Part shown: in pieces, positions 1 to 11,329 of the stretch | How the letters are laid out: every line of letters begins with the position of its first letter | Numbering within the stretch: the first letter of the stretch is position 1 | Source: Vitis vinifera | Lineage: Eukaryota; Streptophyta; Magnoliopsida; Vitales; Vitaceae | Direction of reading: 5' to 3' | NCBI RefSeq assembly: GCF_030704535.1 | Contig: NC_081806.1 | Coordinates: forward strand, 4,413,001-4,477,000 | Length of the DNA: 64,000 bases | The notes under the pieces: generated by a model | Database searches by the model: none | The model's input: the letters and a program-made list of their open reading frames with translations, nothing else | Told to the model about the DNA's origin: nothing | Made by a program: the position numbers and the translations under genes

Positions 1-273
1 GTACATGTTAATAATTTCTTTTTGCTACAGCTTCTGCATGGAAAATTTGTAAATATAAGGTTCAATTTAGGTGGACTTGAATTTCTTATTTTACATGAAT
101 CAATTACATGGCTAAAGAGGATCAAATATAAAAAGCGTTTCAAGACATATTTACCTAATAAATAATAAATAAACAAAAAGCTGTATCCTTAGTACCTTCT
201 TCATTATAACTTCAATTTAAGAATGGTTTTAGGTTGATGTTACTGCTCTGGTGGTTTTCCTTTTGTTGTTTAG

Positions 274-3200
274 GACGTTACCATGAAGATTATATCATTT
301 TCTCAACAAGGGCCTCGAGCAATATGCATTCTCTCTGCAAATGGAGTGATTTCTAGTGTCACACTTCGTCAGCCTGATTCTTCAGGGGGCACCTTGACAT
401 ATGAGGTACTGGTTGTGTCTTTCCTCTTGTGAAATATGATTATTCTTTTGCTTTAGTTGTAGTTAATGCCATTTATGAAGAATTTTGGATGTTTTATCCG
501 TAGCTTGGGGTGTGGATGTTTTTCACTTATTTCAGGATTTTTCTATAAAATATCTGTTATGGAGATTTCCATCAGAATTTTGATGAAATTTCTAATGAAT
601 CGACATTTGTTATCTCTGCTTTTATAAGATGCAGTACATTCCCACTTTGTTTGGATGTTAGATGGGTGGAATGCGTAAGTACATGAAATATTGTTGGGAA
701 GCCTAAGTTCCTTGGTTTTTTCTCCAGAACAGCCAAAAAATAAAATATTGGACAATGGGCCATTAGATTGAAGAACTCCATGATGAATTGGGAGTTACTG
801 TTTTTTGGTTCTCCTTTGATAGCTGCTTTTTGAAATGCTGTGGTGTCATGTTTGGATCATGGTATCTTTTTGTCTGTATTATGGGCTTTCCCAAATTGAA
901 TGTTGCTATGGAGTTTCTTTGTTGAAATATGCAATAAGGGTAGTTTATTTAGAGAAAGTCTTTGTGGTCCGGGGGCTGTAGTGTTGCTTGAATCATCTCT
1001 GTAGAGCTAATAGATTATGCATATTGAATTTCTTAAGTGTGTTCTAGATTTTGTTTGCAATAATCATAAGAAAATGAATTGAACTATACTTACCACTTGG
1101 CAAATCAGAGGATGAAGGTGCCTTTCCTTTTCCTTTTTTTTTTTAAAAAAAAAAAATGAAAAAACAAAGATTTAGGGTGGAATCTCTTTGCATATGTGAT
1201 CAGATTCTTATTTTTGTAAAACCTCATTCTGGAAATTAATGTTAATCTTGAAATTTTTATATAGTTACTGGGAAAAGAAGAAAGGTTTTGATTCACAGTG
1301 AGCTAAGTTGGCAGAAGATTTTTTTTTTAAAGTTGAATGAGGTGCAATAGATGAAAGGTTGGAGATATGGTCAAAGGAAGTGCACAATGACTTGTAGTAA
1401 ATGGTGACAATATGGTTATTTGTGACAGAGACCAATGTTTGCACCTTTAAGGGGTCCAATGGTTCACTAGATAAGGGAAGGCCAAGGAATGCAGTTTGAA
1501 GTGGTGAAAAATGACTTGGCTTTATGATTTGACAGAATATCTGGTCCCAAGGGAAGGCTGGGCCAAGGATTGCAGTTTAAACTCCAAAACCCTTCTACAT
1601 CAGTTAATATCCTTATTAATGCAGTTTGAAGTGGTGAAAAATGATTTGGCTTTATGATTTGACAGAATATCTGGTCCCAAGGGAAGGCTGGGCCAAGGAA
1701 TGCAGTTTAAACTTCAAAACCCCCCTACCTCGTTTAATATCCTTATTGTCTCATGGTAGATAAGTTTTTTGAGGTCTCATTTTTATATTAAGGATTCTCT
1801 AGTAGACATTCATACTTGGTCATCCAAATCATTGATTGATGAGTATGGAGATAAAGGAAGGATACACCATGTTTCTTAATTTTTAAATAGCTTTCTAGAC
1901 CAGCTGTGATCCACAGAGAGGCTTTTCAGATCATTGATTGGTGTGTGGAAAGAGGGAGAATACCCTATGTTCTAATTTTCCAAAACCTTTATATATCAGT
2001 TATGATCCAGTGAATATTGGACTCTTAAACAACTAGTTATACTCAAGTTACCCTGATAGTAGTGAATGGTGGCTTGAGTTACCCTGATAGACGTGGATGG
2101 TGATAATCAATGAAAGATTGAATACTCTAAGCATTTGTGTGATGGACTAAGTTTTTGATAGCATAAAGAAGTCACAAGCATTTGCCTGATGGACCGATTG
2201 ATTGGAATGCATGAGGGATGAAGCACTAGAGATCAGCTACATAAATCCTTGACATTGACATTATTCTATCTAGGTTCATGTTCTATCATTTGCCCTCCAG
2301 CTTTCTTGCTGACTTGATACCCATTCTTTTAGGCCTTCCAGCCTTTCCCATTGTTGTTGCAACCCTCTCTACTTGAACCATATTACAGTTTTTAGGATGC
2401 AACTTGGTCTTTGTTGAACATGTTGATATTACCAGCAAAGTTTCTTTGATCCTTAAATGGATAAAATGTTTAATTGATTGTGTTGGGATGTGATGGTGCT
2501 TAAAATGAAGGCCTTGTGGTATTAGGTTACCATTTGTCTTTCTATTTAGCTTCTGCTGTAAATCATTTACTGCAATTCTAACTCTTCCCCATGTTCTTTT
2601 GCAGGGTCGCTTTGAGATACTCTCCTTGTCAGGATCATTCATGCCTAGCGATAGTGGAGGAACAAGGAGCAGATCTGGTGGGATGAGCGTTTCTCTAGCA
2701 AGTCCAGATGGGCGTGTTGTAGGGGGAGGTGTCGCTGGTCTGTTAGTAGCTGCCAGTCCTGTGCAAGTACGACCCTTCTCTCTTTTATTTCTTTCTTTCT
2801 TTCTTTTTTTTCTTTTTTCTGTTTTTTTTTTTTTTTGGTTGTTACTGTTGTTTTTAATAAGCCTGCAAGGGCCATTGAAACTGAGATTCAGGGAAAAAAA
2901 ATGACCCTGGGTCGAGTATCTAAGGCCAGAGATGATTATGTGAGCCTTGGAATTGTTAAGCCTTGGGATGAGTGTGGATAGGTGTAACCTTGAACTAAGG
3001 CCACAGATAGACCCTGGATTGAGTATCTAAGGCCAGAGATGATTATGTGAGCCTTCTTGGAATGGTTGAGCATGAGTGTGGATAGGTGTAGCTTGACCTC
3101 ACTTGTGGCCAGTTGCTTTTCAGATGAGATAGCTAATGCTTTGATCCTAACAATGATTAAAAATAAGATAATTACTCTTATAATTCACATGGTTCAGTGA

Positions 3201-3870
3201 TCCTATATGGGTACCGAGAAAATCAACTATTCTTCATATGAGAATAATAAGCACAAACTTCAGTCTGATCACCAAATTGTTTGTGGCACCTCTTTCACAA
3301 AAGCCGAAAAGGCATTGTTAATCACCCATGAGATAGCTGTGGTTAGAATAGAACTTTTATGCCCTTGTCATACAAGAGATACCAAAATGGTAGTTTCTTT
3401 TACCACAAGGAAAACGCCCCAATTGTAAATACAAGTTCTGTTCATGATAAGTGCAAAAATTTTCTATCTTTAGAAGAATATGAGCCGGACCCAATAGTGG
3501 TTGCAAGGGAGCTTTATGGATTGGTTTATTTTGATATATGAGGAAACATGAGTTCTTATATTTATTCCTTTTTTTTTTGTTGTGGTAAAATTAGGTTGTG
3601 GTGGGCAGCTTTCTAACAGGGAACCAGCATGAGCAGAAACCCAAGAAACAGAAAATTGAACCTATATCAGCTGCCAGACCAACTGCAGCAGTTCCTATTT
3701 CTAGTTTAGAGATGGAGGAGCCCTTTGGTGGACATGGGCAGCGCCCTTCAGCTACCCCAAAACCAAATCTCTCATCCTCCACTTCATTCCGTGGAGACAA
3801 CTGGTCTCCATTGCCATCAGATTCAAGGAATAAGGCAACTGACATTAATGTATCTTTGCCTGGAGGTTAA
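274..3870 (+). CDS. AHL: AT-hook motif nuclear-localized (AHL) protein, C-terminal part; 5' exons lie before the window
   Basis: Three coding exons are visible: 274-405, 2605-2766 and 3595-3870 (stop TAA 3868-3870). All junctions are GT-AG and phase 0, giving 189 residues. They encode most of a PPC/DUF296 domain, including ICILSANGVISSVTLRQPD, the hallmark GRFEILSLSGSF across the second exon, and GGGVAGLLVAASPVQVVVGSF at the exon 2/3 joint. A low-complexity basic/Ser-Pro tail follows. AHL proteins bind AT-rich minor grooves through N-terminal AT-hooks and trimerise through PPC; they act in nuclear matrix and chromatin regulation. The AT-hooks are not in the window: positions 1-273 are intron ending in TTTAG. 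An intron-containing AHL belongs to the clade that keeps introns, unlike the intronless clade. Which AHL number it is cannot be told from the sequence. The 3'UTR probably runs to about 4,200. Confidence 0.93.
1491..1750. repeat. 130-bp tandem duplication in an AHL intron
   Basis: Two direct copies, 1491-1620 and 1621-1750, both start GCAGTTTGAAGTGGTGAAAA and share the run through CTGGTCCCAAGGGAAGGCTG. They differ at only a few bases. They lie inside the 2.2-kb intron 406-2604. No coding potential or transposon ends were seen. Confidence 0.9.
2903..3110. repeat. ~107-bp imperfect tandem duplication in the second visible AHL intron
   Basis: The stretch beginning GACCCTGG, followed by GAGTATCTAAGGCCAGAGAT, occurs at 2903 and again at 3010. 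Both copies continue through a GAGTGTGGATAGGTGTA segment. The copies differ by small indels. Confidence 0.75.
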
Positions 3871-4249
3871 GCTAGAGAGGGGCTCACCTGATTGTGCAAT
3901 ATGAGGTTTGTCACTGACCACATTGGCAACCAAAGTCCACCTTTAATCTCACTTCCCACTTGTTTGAATTATCTGTAAACTTCATTGGCTCTTTATTAGC
4001 ACTGGCATGTTGTTTTTCAACCACGGTTTTCCCCTTCTTTTCCAGGTAGGACCTTTTTTTTCCCCTGAAAATTAGTTGGCTGATTCGGTAGGCTTACGCC
4101 GATCTTCGGTCCTTTTTTCCTTCTTTTTTTTTCCTTTTTCATTTGGAGTATTTCGATGTACTATTCTCTCATGGAGTTTTACCGTCTGAGTGATGTATTG
4201 TGATTTATGTTTCTAACATTTTCAAATTTTCTCTTTGGCTCCACTGCTT

Positions 4250-5180
4250 AGCAATCTCCTCAAGTACTCCAAAACTATTATTAATATCATCATTGCCAGC
4301 CAAAACCATTCTAAAATTCTTGTTCTATCACACTAAATAAATTAAGCATACTTGAAAAATGTTGACTTTTGATGTTGGGAAGGGTTGCTGCCTGTTCTGT
4401 AAACGTACCAATTTTGATGACACCAAATGGAATGCGCTTAGGCAAAGCTAGATTGCTGAAGTTTTCTTGCAATGTAGTTCTCAAGCTTACCTAGCACAAG
4501 GCTCGCTTCATTCATGTCTATCCTTTCTCTTTTGTAAGTTACAAAATGTAGGAATTTAGAAAAATGTTTTTAAAAATATGGTATTTTAAAAACTATTTTT
4601 CAATGGAAAATTGTTTTTGAAATTGAATTTTAATTAATGTCTGAGAAAAGTGTTATAGACTTTTTAGAATTATCATATTTTAAAAAATGTTCTTAAAATG
4701 ATTGCATTTTATTTCAATATTCCGTGAGATCAGGGGAGAAATAAATATCAATGTAAGCAAATAAATGGAAAGAGTGTTAAAACCAATTATATTTTGAACT
4801 TGCTAAAAATGTGAAAATTGTGCCCAAATATTAAACAGCCATTTTCTTCACATTTCACTGTCTTTGGAATTTCCCCAACATTTACCCAGGAAGGAAATGA
4901 CAGCCAAAGCAAGGGTAAAAACTACAAAATTTTCATCTACATTACCGTCCAAATCCAAATTTCCCAGACTAAGCAGGTCTCCAAGGAGAACATACCACTG
5001 ATTACTTTAGCATATGGTCAAAAACCAGAATTGCACCATGTACACATAGGCCATAGCAGTAAAGTGGGTATTTACTTCCTCTAGAGCTGAGGTGCATCAT
5101 CCTAATTTGTTTGTTCTTGACAAAAAGAGAAGCTTACCATCATGCTGAGAAACTTCCTTGCACCACAAGTACCAGTTCGG
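4250..5180. other. intergenic spacer, no gene recognised
   Basis: AT-rich spacer between the AHL 3' end and the first DUF761 gene. No ORF with family resemblance, RNA gene or repeat structure was seen. Confidence 0.6.
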
Positions 5181-5186
5181 CGTGAG

Positions 5187-5391
5187 ATTTAAATATGTTT
5201 AGAAGCTTTTAGTTAACTCCCTCACATACGAAAGCGGGCTGGTGAATGAACCCCATGAGTACTGTCATTCCAGTAAGGAACCCTCTCGGCTCTCTCTCAG
5301 AAACTGCCTCGTACCAACCCTTTTCCCTCTCTGCATGAGGAGCAAAAACATCAGACACCCACCAACCTCTTTGCTGTGTATGTAGGAGAAT
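5187..5391 (+). promoter_or_regulatory. putative TATA box and uORF-bearing leader of the first DUF761 gene
   Basis: A TATA-like TTTAAATA lies at about 5187. If transcription starts roughly 30 bp downstream, the leader contains uATGs at 5246 and 5255 (same frame, 30-codon uORF, stop TGA 5336-5338). A third uATG at 5335 overlaps that stop as ATGA; its 16-codon uORF ends ATG-TAG at 5380-5385. That stop is 6 nt before the main ATG at 5392 and in the same frame. The TATA assignment is inference; the uORFs are read directly. Confidence 0.4.
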
Positions 5392-5886
5392 ATGAAGCCA
5401 TCTGGGTTATCTTCACTTGTGTGTCTTCTTCTATGTGTGGCTACTGTTTTGATCAGTTGCACATTTTTCTTGTTGGTTTCGGCCTCTCAGCATCATAATC
5501 TTCACAGCTTTTCATATGATTTAATGGAAAAGATGAATTCTAGTTCAGTGTTTGTGTTTTTAATCTTGAACTTGATTATTGCTGCGATCCTCATTGAAAG
5601 CCCTAGTGCCTGTCTGGCTTCTCTTGGTGGAGTGAAGGAAGCGAAAGTGGAGGAGAAAGATATCCATGGTGATGTGGAAGATGGTGCTAGCAGTGATGTT
5701 GATAGAGAAAATCATAACCATGGAGAGGATGGACACAAAGAAGAAGATGAAAATGGTAACAAGCTGGAAGAAGACAGTGATTTGGAAAGGAGGATTGAGG
5801 AGTTCATAGCCAAGGTCAACAGAAGGTGGAGGGAAGAGTTGCTCATGGAGAAACTGATCATGGCCATGGAGTATCAACCTTCTTAA
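5392..5886 (+). CDS. DUF761-type small membrane protein, copy 1
   Basis: Single-exon ORF of 164 residues. Two hydrophobic segments (about 7-31 and 50-70) are followed by a strongly acidic His/Glu/Asp-rich stretch (about 80-130). The basic-amphipathic C-terminal motif DLERRIEEFIAKVNRRWREE resembles the DUF761 C-terminal signature (xxRxxEFIxxFxxxxR). DUF761 proteins are plant-specific and mostly uncharacterised. A close paralogue lies 2.7 kb downstream in the same orientation with the same architecture, which supports both being real genes. The first hydrophobic stretch could be a signal anchor; topology is inferred. The ATG at 5392 is preceded by an in-frame stop at 5383, so it is the first possible start for this frame after the uORF. 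Confidence 0.8.
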   Translation: MKPSGLSSLVCLLLCVATVLISCTFFLLVSASQHHNLHSFSYDLMEKMNSSSVFVFLILNLIIAAILIESPSACLASLGGVKEAKVEEKDIHGDVEDGASSDVDRENHNHGEDGHKEEDENGNKLEEDSDLERRIEEFIAKVNRRWREELLMEKLIMAMEYQPS

Positions 5887-8510
5887 TCTCCTTTGGCTAG
5901 TTTTCCTATCCACATGTATATGCCATGCAACCAATCTCTTCCACATAACTGCTTTCCTTTTTCTTATCTTTTTAAATCCCCATTTTGGTCTGGGATTCAC
6001 CCGGTACCAAATTAATTTTCCATCTATGACCATGGTCTGATAATCAAGCTTTTTTTTTTTTTTTTGGGTGTTGTGGGGGCTGGGGGTGAGGGAAAGAAGG
6101 GATATTGAAGCTCTCTTACCAGAGATAATGCATAAAATATCATCTAGTTACATGATGAGCATGCATTTTCTTTCAAGCTTTCTTCAGTTGTTGTCTTTCC
6201 TATTATGTAAAAGGAAAAAAAATAATTCAGGAAGGAGTCTTGGAGAGAAAAGAAAATGGGTTGAACCCTTTGGAAGGCTCCAACAGTCTGAGATTTGATC
6301 CAACTTAAGGATGGCTTCAGTCTTGTTTTTGGGTAAGCGATGGTGATGGAACAACTCTTCTCTATTTTCCATTTTTTCCAAGGGAAAATGATTCATCTTC
6401 TTTTACAAATATACATTTTATGAAAATTTATGCTTGAAAGAAGCAAATAGAAAAATCCAATGAAAAGAGGTAGCAATGCCCTTATAAAAAACATGTCATG
6501 CCCTTATTATTCAAGGCCATCTTTTATCATAGAAAAATCTGTTAGAATTTCATCTTCATATATGCCCATCATCTATACATGTGAAAAAGAGTACTTAGCT
6601 TGGATAAAAGCTATATTAACATTAACGTTCCCTTTTTCAAAATTAAGGAATTTAATATGCTATTTGACAAGTTTGATTAAAAAAATCTAGTCAACAAAAA
6701 TATATACTTCTATCTCAAAACCATTTTTGCTCTTCAATACCAAATTATGTCATATTTGGACCCATCAAAACGAAGACTAGAAGTAGAAAATTCATTTTTT
6801 TCTTATTGATTATATGCCATTATTTTGATCCCTTATTCCAATCATTGACAGTAGAAGGAATCCTACTGTCAGCACTCATTTATTTTTTTCTACTACTTGC
6901 TAAATCCCACACAAAAGCATAGAGGAAAACAAAGAAATTCATTAATGTGGCAGCAGCCATATCTGGTTATAAATCAGCAGTTGGGTAAGGGAAGTCTTGC
7001 ATCTTTCACGGCCAATTCATCCCTACCAAATTAATGGAGGGAAAACTAACCACCCAAATGACACTGCCTAATATATATTGTAATAGAACCTATGACTTCT
7101 TCCTCAATTCATTTATGAAATGAAGCTCAAAATCACCGCTACAACCGTCTAGTCAACCTGGAAAAACTAGATAGAGATTCATTTTCTCCTTGAAAATTTT
7201 GATTATTCAGGAAATTACTTCAAGGCTTCTGGCTTCTTTTGCAATCATTAAGTTTGAGAAATGGGCTAGGTTAATATTCTAAGAATCTCTCCATTTTTCT
7301 GGGTCTTTGCCAAGAACTAGGTCAAGGATTACAGCGGTTGGTTTGTAGTTGAGTGAGAGATCCACCCATCTCTTAATTTTCAGCCATCTTGAATTTAGGC
7401 CTGGTCTTTCATCAATGGTGAACCGTGAACCTCCATGGCAAAGTTTCACCCGACAGATTTGTCCAATAAAGCGGCTAAAAATTTCCTTTGTTTCTAGATC
7501 AGAATAAGATAAATCACACAAAAACAGGTCAGGATTTAAATAGTTTCGCAGTATTATCTATATGAATTTCATGGAGTCGAAAATTTTGAAGTCAATGATC
7601 ATTAATGTTCAAAATATAAAAGAAATTATGATTTAAATAACTACAAAATTCCCAAAAAGATCAATATCCAAGCCCATTAGTCCTCCAGCCTTTAAAACAG
7701 AAAATTCAATAACATAAAAATGCCTAAAATCTCTCAAGACCCTCCAGGAGCAGTGTAATGCGAGAGTTTTAAGGACATGTTACCAAACAAAACTGGAAAG
7801 TTGAAACCAGGTCTCAGTAATGTACTAGATGGAACCATCAAAGTTTATTTCATATCGGACAGGCAGGGTAGCTCAGGCCAGGGAAGGAATGCAGTGGCCC
7901 CATTTTCCATTTAACAATGAGGAGCAGAGGAAGCAAAAAGCAGTTCAGAACCTCAAGCAATAATAAGAGTGTACTTAAACTAGATTGATTACAGTTTGTT
8001 GATTTTCCACAGTTCCATGTGCAATGTTCCAGAAAATGGCAAGGCATAAGAATAACCACTACCCTAAATTATTGACAGAATTATAGTTTCTAAATGTTGC
8101 AAAGTTGACCAAAACTAGTAAACATGTATAGCTATAAAAATGGATTAAATATATGATAGTCGTTAAACCCATCATTTGGGTTGGGATCTAGACCATTCAT
8201 ACAGGTTTGACAAGGTCAGTTTCTGGCTCTAACTGGGCAACTATCTGAATACTTTCCTTCTAAAGGAATAAGAGGTGTGCCATCTCTAAAATGTTGACTA
8301 GGTATTTGTCTTTGTCGGACGGTATGCTTACAGTACCTTGCGGCTCAATCAATCATGTGCCGAGAAACTTCCTGGTATGCTATGCTTGAAAGATTTAACT
8401 TCATAAAATCAAAAAGACGTGATCAATTGTCATACTGAAATAATTGCAATACTGAATATATGCTCTATTAAACTTTCCAAGAAAAATCACTTCCTGGTTT
8501 CAAGTCTACT
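5887..8510. other. intergenic spacer between the DUF761 paralogues
   Basis: Holds a poly-T tract near 6050-6065 and otherwise unremarkable AT-rich sequence. A minus-strand 80-codon open frame at 7279-7521 was examined, but no family or splice context was recognised. No RNA gene was seen. Confidence 0.5.
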
Positions 8511-8519
8511 TAAACAACC

Positions 8520-8528
8520 TATAAAAGG
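8520..8528 (+). promoter_or_regulatory. TATA box of the second DUF761 gene
   Basis: TATAAAAGG lies 64 bp upstream of the annotated ATG. The interval from the expected start site to 8592 contains no ATG, giving a short uORF-free leader of about 40 nt. This contrasts with copy 1. Confidence 0.65.
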
Positions 8529-8591
8529 ATAGCCAATTGCAAGAGAATTAAAATCAAAGTATCACCACCAACAGATCAAATCCAACAGGGC

Positions 8592-9107
8592 ATGAAGATT
8601 GAAGAGATATCCATACTTCCATTTCTTATTCTGTGTGTAGCTAGTATGCTCTTTCTGAGCCTTCGTTCATCACCATCAATCTTAGAATGTGAAAATCTTC
8701 TTGGATCCTCATTTAGCGTGGTCCTCATGGTTTTTGTGTTTAACACCATGATTTTTGCATTCCTAGTTGAAGGTTATATGCCGTCTTATGAAGAATTTGA
8801 TAATTTTGATTGGTCTTTGCCTTTCCAACTCATGGTAGATGGAATGAAAGAAGAGCATGAGGAATATAGATGTAATAACATAGATACCGGTGATGACGAT
8901 GACAATGATGATTATTGTTATCCCTGTTCAGATGGCTACAATGAAGATGACGACGATGATGGTAGTGATGAAGAGGTAGGTTGGGCAGATGAAGAACAAG
9001 ATGACGATGATTTAGACAAAAGAATTGAGGAATTCATTGCAAAGGTCAATAAAGGATGGAGGGAGGAGTGGTTAAGGGAGAATCTTCATGATAGATTTGT
9101 GGTTTAA
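8592..9107 (+). CDS. DUF761-type small membrane protein, copy 2
   Basis: Single-exon ORF of 171 residues, paralogous to 5392-5886. Two hydrophobic segments (about 8-24 and 40-61) precede a Tyr/Asp/Glu-rich acidic region (about 65-140) with runs of Asp encoded by GAT/GAC repeats. The C-terminal motif is LDKRIEEFIAKVNKGWREEW. About 14 of 19 positions in the C-terminal motif match copy 1, while the acidic linkers barely align. That pattern suggests a constrained C-terminus and membrane anchor joined by a free acidic spacer. A canonical TATA box sits at 8520. Function unknown; DUF761 membership is inferred from the motif, not from a search. Confidence 0.8.
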   Translation: MKIEEISILPFLILCVASMLFLSLRSSPSILECENLLGSSFSVVLMVFVFNTMIFAFLVEGYMPSYEEFDNFDWSLPFQLMVDGMKEEHEEYRCNNIDTGDDDDNDDYCYPCSDGYNEDDDDDGSDEEVGWADEEQDDDDLDKRIEEFIAKVNKGWREEWLRENLHDRFVV

Positions 9108-10705
9108 CCAGATGTCTATGAAGGATAACATTAATCCTTTCTTGTCTCTACAAAATTAGATTCAGGTCTTTGTTATGTAATTAATTTGATATTTGTAGCA
9201 TCGTTTGTTTGTTGATGCATCTACATTGAACTTTTATGTAGTTTTCTTTATATGCATATATTTTTAAATTTCCAGATGTTCATCCAGGGACTCTAGAATG
9301 TGCACCATGCCATTGCCTAGCAGCAATAAAAGAGTCTTGCAACACTGTCACCCATATGTACAGTTGTTTTATTATTATGATTATCTTTGACCTTGGGAGC
9401 AAAATTGTTCACAATTGAATCGAACTCAGTTTTGCAGTCCACACGCTGACTGCTAAACCAGAAAAGTGCTTTCTGGGAAAGAATTTGTTTGAAGCAAATT
9501 TGAAAGCTAGATACCAGTTAGAGGGAAAACAGAAACCACACTTGATGCATATGATTACAAACTATAAATTATCATTCTACTCTGCATGAAACCACAAATC
9601 AGAAATTACACTTGGATATGCATATAAAGATTACACTTGATGATGATGATGATGAATCATGAAACGGTGGGCAGTAAGAACGATTGTGATGAAACCCTTT
9701 TTAGCCTAAAATCATGAAATGCTCCTTATATACCAATTTCTATGCCAAAAACAAGACAAAAATGAAAAACTTAAGACATGGAATGTAGGAGGAAAAGAAA
9801 ATAAGGTGGAAACAGGAAAGCAAAATTAAGGGCAAAAAATTCCTTAACTCAATAATTTTTTTCCATCAGATTTTTTTAATGTTATTCCTCTTTTATATAG
9901 AGAATAAAGAATTTTAAAATGTATAAGTTTTGAAATAATTCTCATTACATTTCAATTTCCTTCAAATTTTTCATGGCAAACCAAACAGGTGAAGTTGAGA
10001 TTCCTTCCTTTTTTCATTTACTTTCTTGGTATTTTCCATGGTCATAAAGAAAGATGCAGTTTAGATGCAATTTTTACTTTTTCCAGAGTTTTGGGAAACA
10101 GAAAACTGTAGCAGTGGTTTGGAAGTTGCAAAACCCTTCAAGATGATTGCCAACAACCAGCTCAGTGACATGCTTAGTCAAGTGACCTTATGTCATTAAA
10201 CATCTTTCATACATTTTTCAATCATAGAGTCCTGCAGTTTCTTCAACTAATAAGATTATGAGATGATTGAAACACTGATGCAATGATAAGTTAATCATGT
10301 AACTAATGTAAAATGATGTAATCGAGAACTCCTAAAGGGCCCTTCAAACACAGAAAGGAAATCATGAATTGGACCCATACAACAACAAATCCTAAAATCC
10401 CAATTATCTAATGATAATCCACATGAATCCTTGAAGGGCACCAAAACCATATCCTCAATTAAATTAAAAAATCTCCCATCTTTTCTGATCACATCAACTG
10501 AAGCTCCCATCAATCTGTCTTCCTTTTTGCATCTTTGTTTTGAATCAAATCACCCTTCCTTACTAGCATATCAGCTTGACTTTGCTGTTAATTTCAAAAC
10601 CACTTTAAGTCACTCTCTCTCTCTCATCTTCTTGTGCTACTTCTACCCTCCCATAAATGCATTCATTTCTTATCCTATCTTTCATATCCTTTTGCCACTC
10701 AACTT
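9108..10705. other. intergenic spacer with short GAT microsatellite
   Basis: No gene recognised. A (GAT)n run lies near 9638-9655. Minus-strand open frames around 10295-10513 show no recognisable family. Confidence 0.5.
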
Positions 10706-10710
10706 CAACC

Positions 10711-11110
10711 TTTTTTTTTCTTCTGATAGGCAAATGGAGATTGTATTAATTTTAGAAAGTATACATGATGTATGCAAAGCAACCAAAAAACCAAATACAC
10801 AAAATCAAGCAACCGCACCCTATGAAGAGTCTAACCAGTCCACAAAATCTAACAGTGACATGGAACCATCCCCAATATACAGTCTAACCCAATCCCAAAA
10901 AAGATACAAAAAAGAACTTTTAATTGTTTGGTTCAAACTTTCACAATTCTTATAAGCTCTCCTATTTCTCTACCCTCCATATAAATCAAAAAAGGCATAA
11001 AGGAACAACTTTCCAAGTCTTTTTTTTTTTTTTTTTTTGCCAACAAAGGAGTCGTCCCAACTCAAGAGCACCCTTAGCATCCTTTCAACTTTCAACTGTA
11101 CCCATCTTTT
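10711..11110 (-). mobile_element. LINE 3'-end relic, antisense
   Basis: A poly-T run followed by GATAGGCAAATGGAGATTGT is the reverse complement of a plant LINE 3' end (…TTTGCCTATC followed by poly-A). AT-rich, LINE-UTR-like sequence continues rightward and a second poly-T run lies at 11020-11038. No intact reverse transcriptase frame remains. The 5' limit is uncertain and no target duplication was found. Confidence 0.5.
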
Positions 11111-11248
11111 GAACATAATATTTCTGGATTGCCAACATTCTTACTCATATCGCACGTCAATTATTATAGATGTCCCGTACAATTTTCTTTTAACCTGAGA
11201 GATGCCCAATGATCATTGCTAATCATTGGGAACAGGTGTTGCCTTTGT

Positions 11249-11313
11249 GAGCATGATTCTTAATCCTTTTCTTTTTTTTGATAGGCAAAGGCACAGGAGC
11301 ATGATTCTTAATC
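11249..11313 (-). mobile_element. 31-bp LINE tail insertion with perfect 17-bp target-site duplication
   Basis: GAGCATGATTCTTAATC occurs at 11249-11265 and identically at 11297-11313. Between the copies lie only 31 bp (11266-11296): a T-rich run then GATAGGCAAAGGCACAG. On the minus strand this is a LINE 3' terminus, TGCCTATC, plus a poly-A tail. This is the signature of target-primed reverse transcription that stopped almost immediately. Confidence 0.85.
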
Positions 11314-11329
11314 TGCAAATCATGTCCTC

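Noticed and set aside
7279-7521. 80-codon minus-strand frame between the DUF761 genes
   Set aside because: Looks mildly protein-like, but no homologue, promoter or partner exon could be supported.
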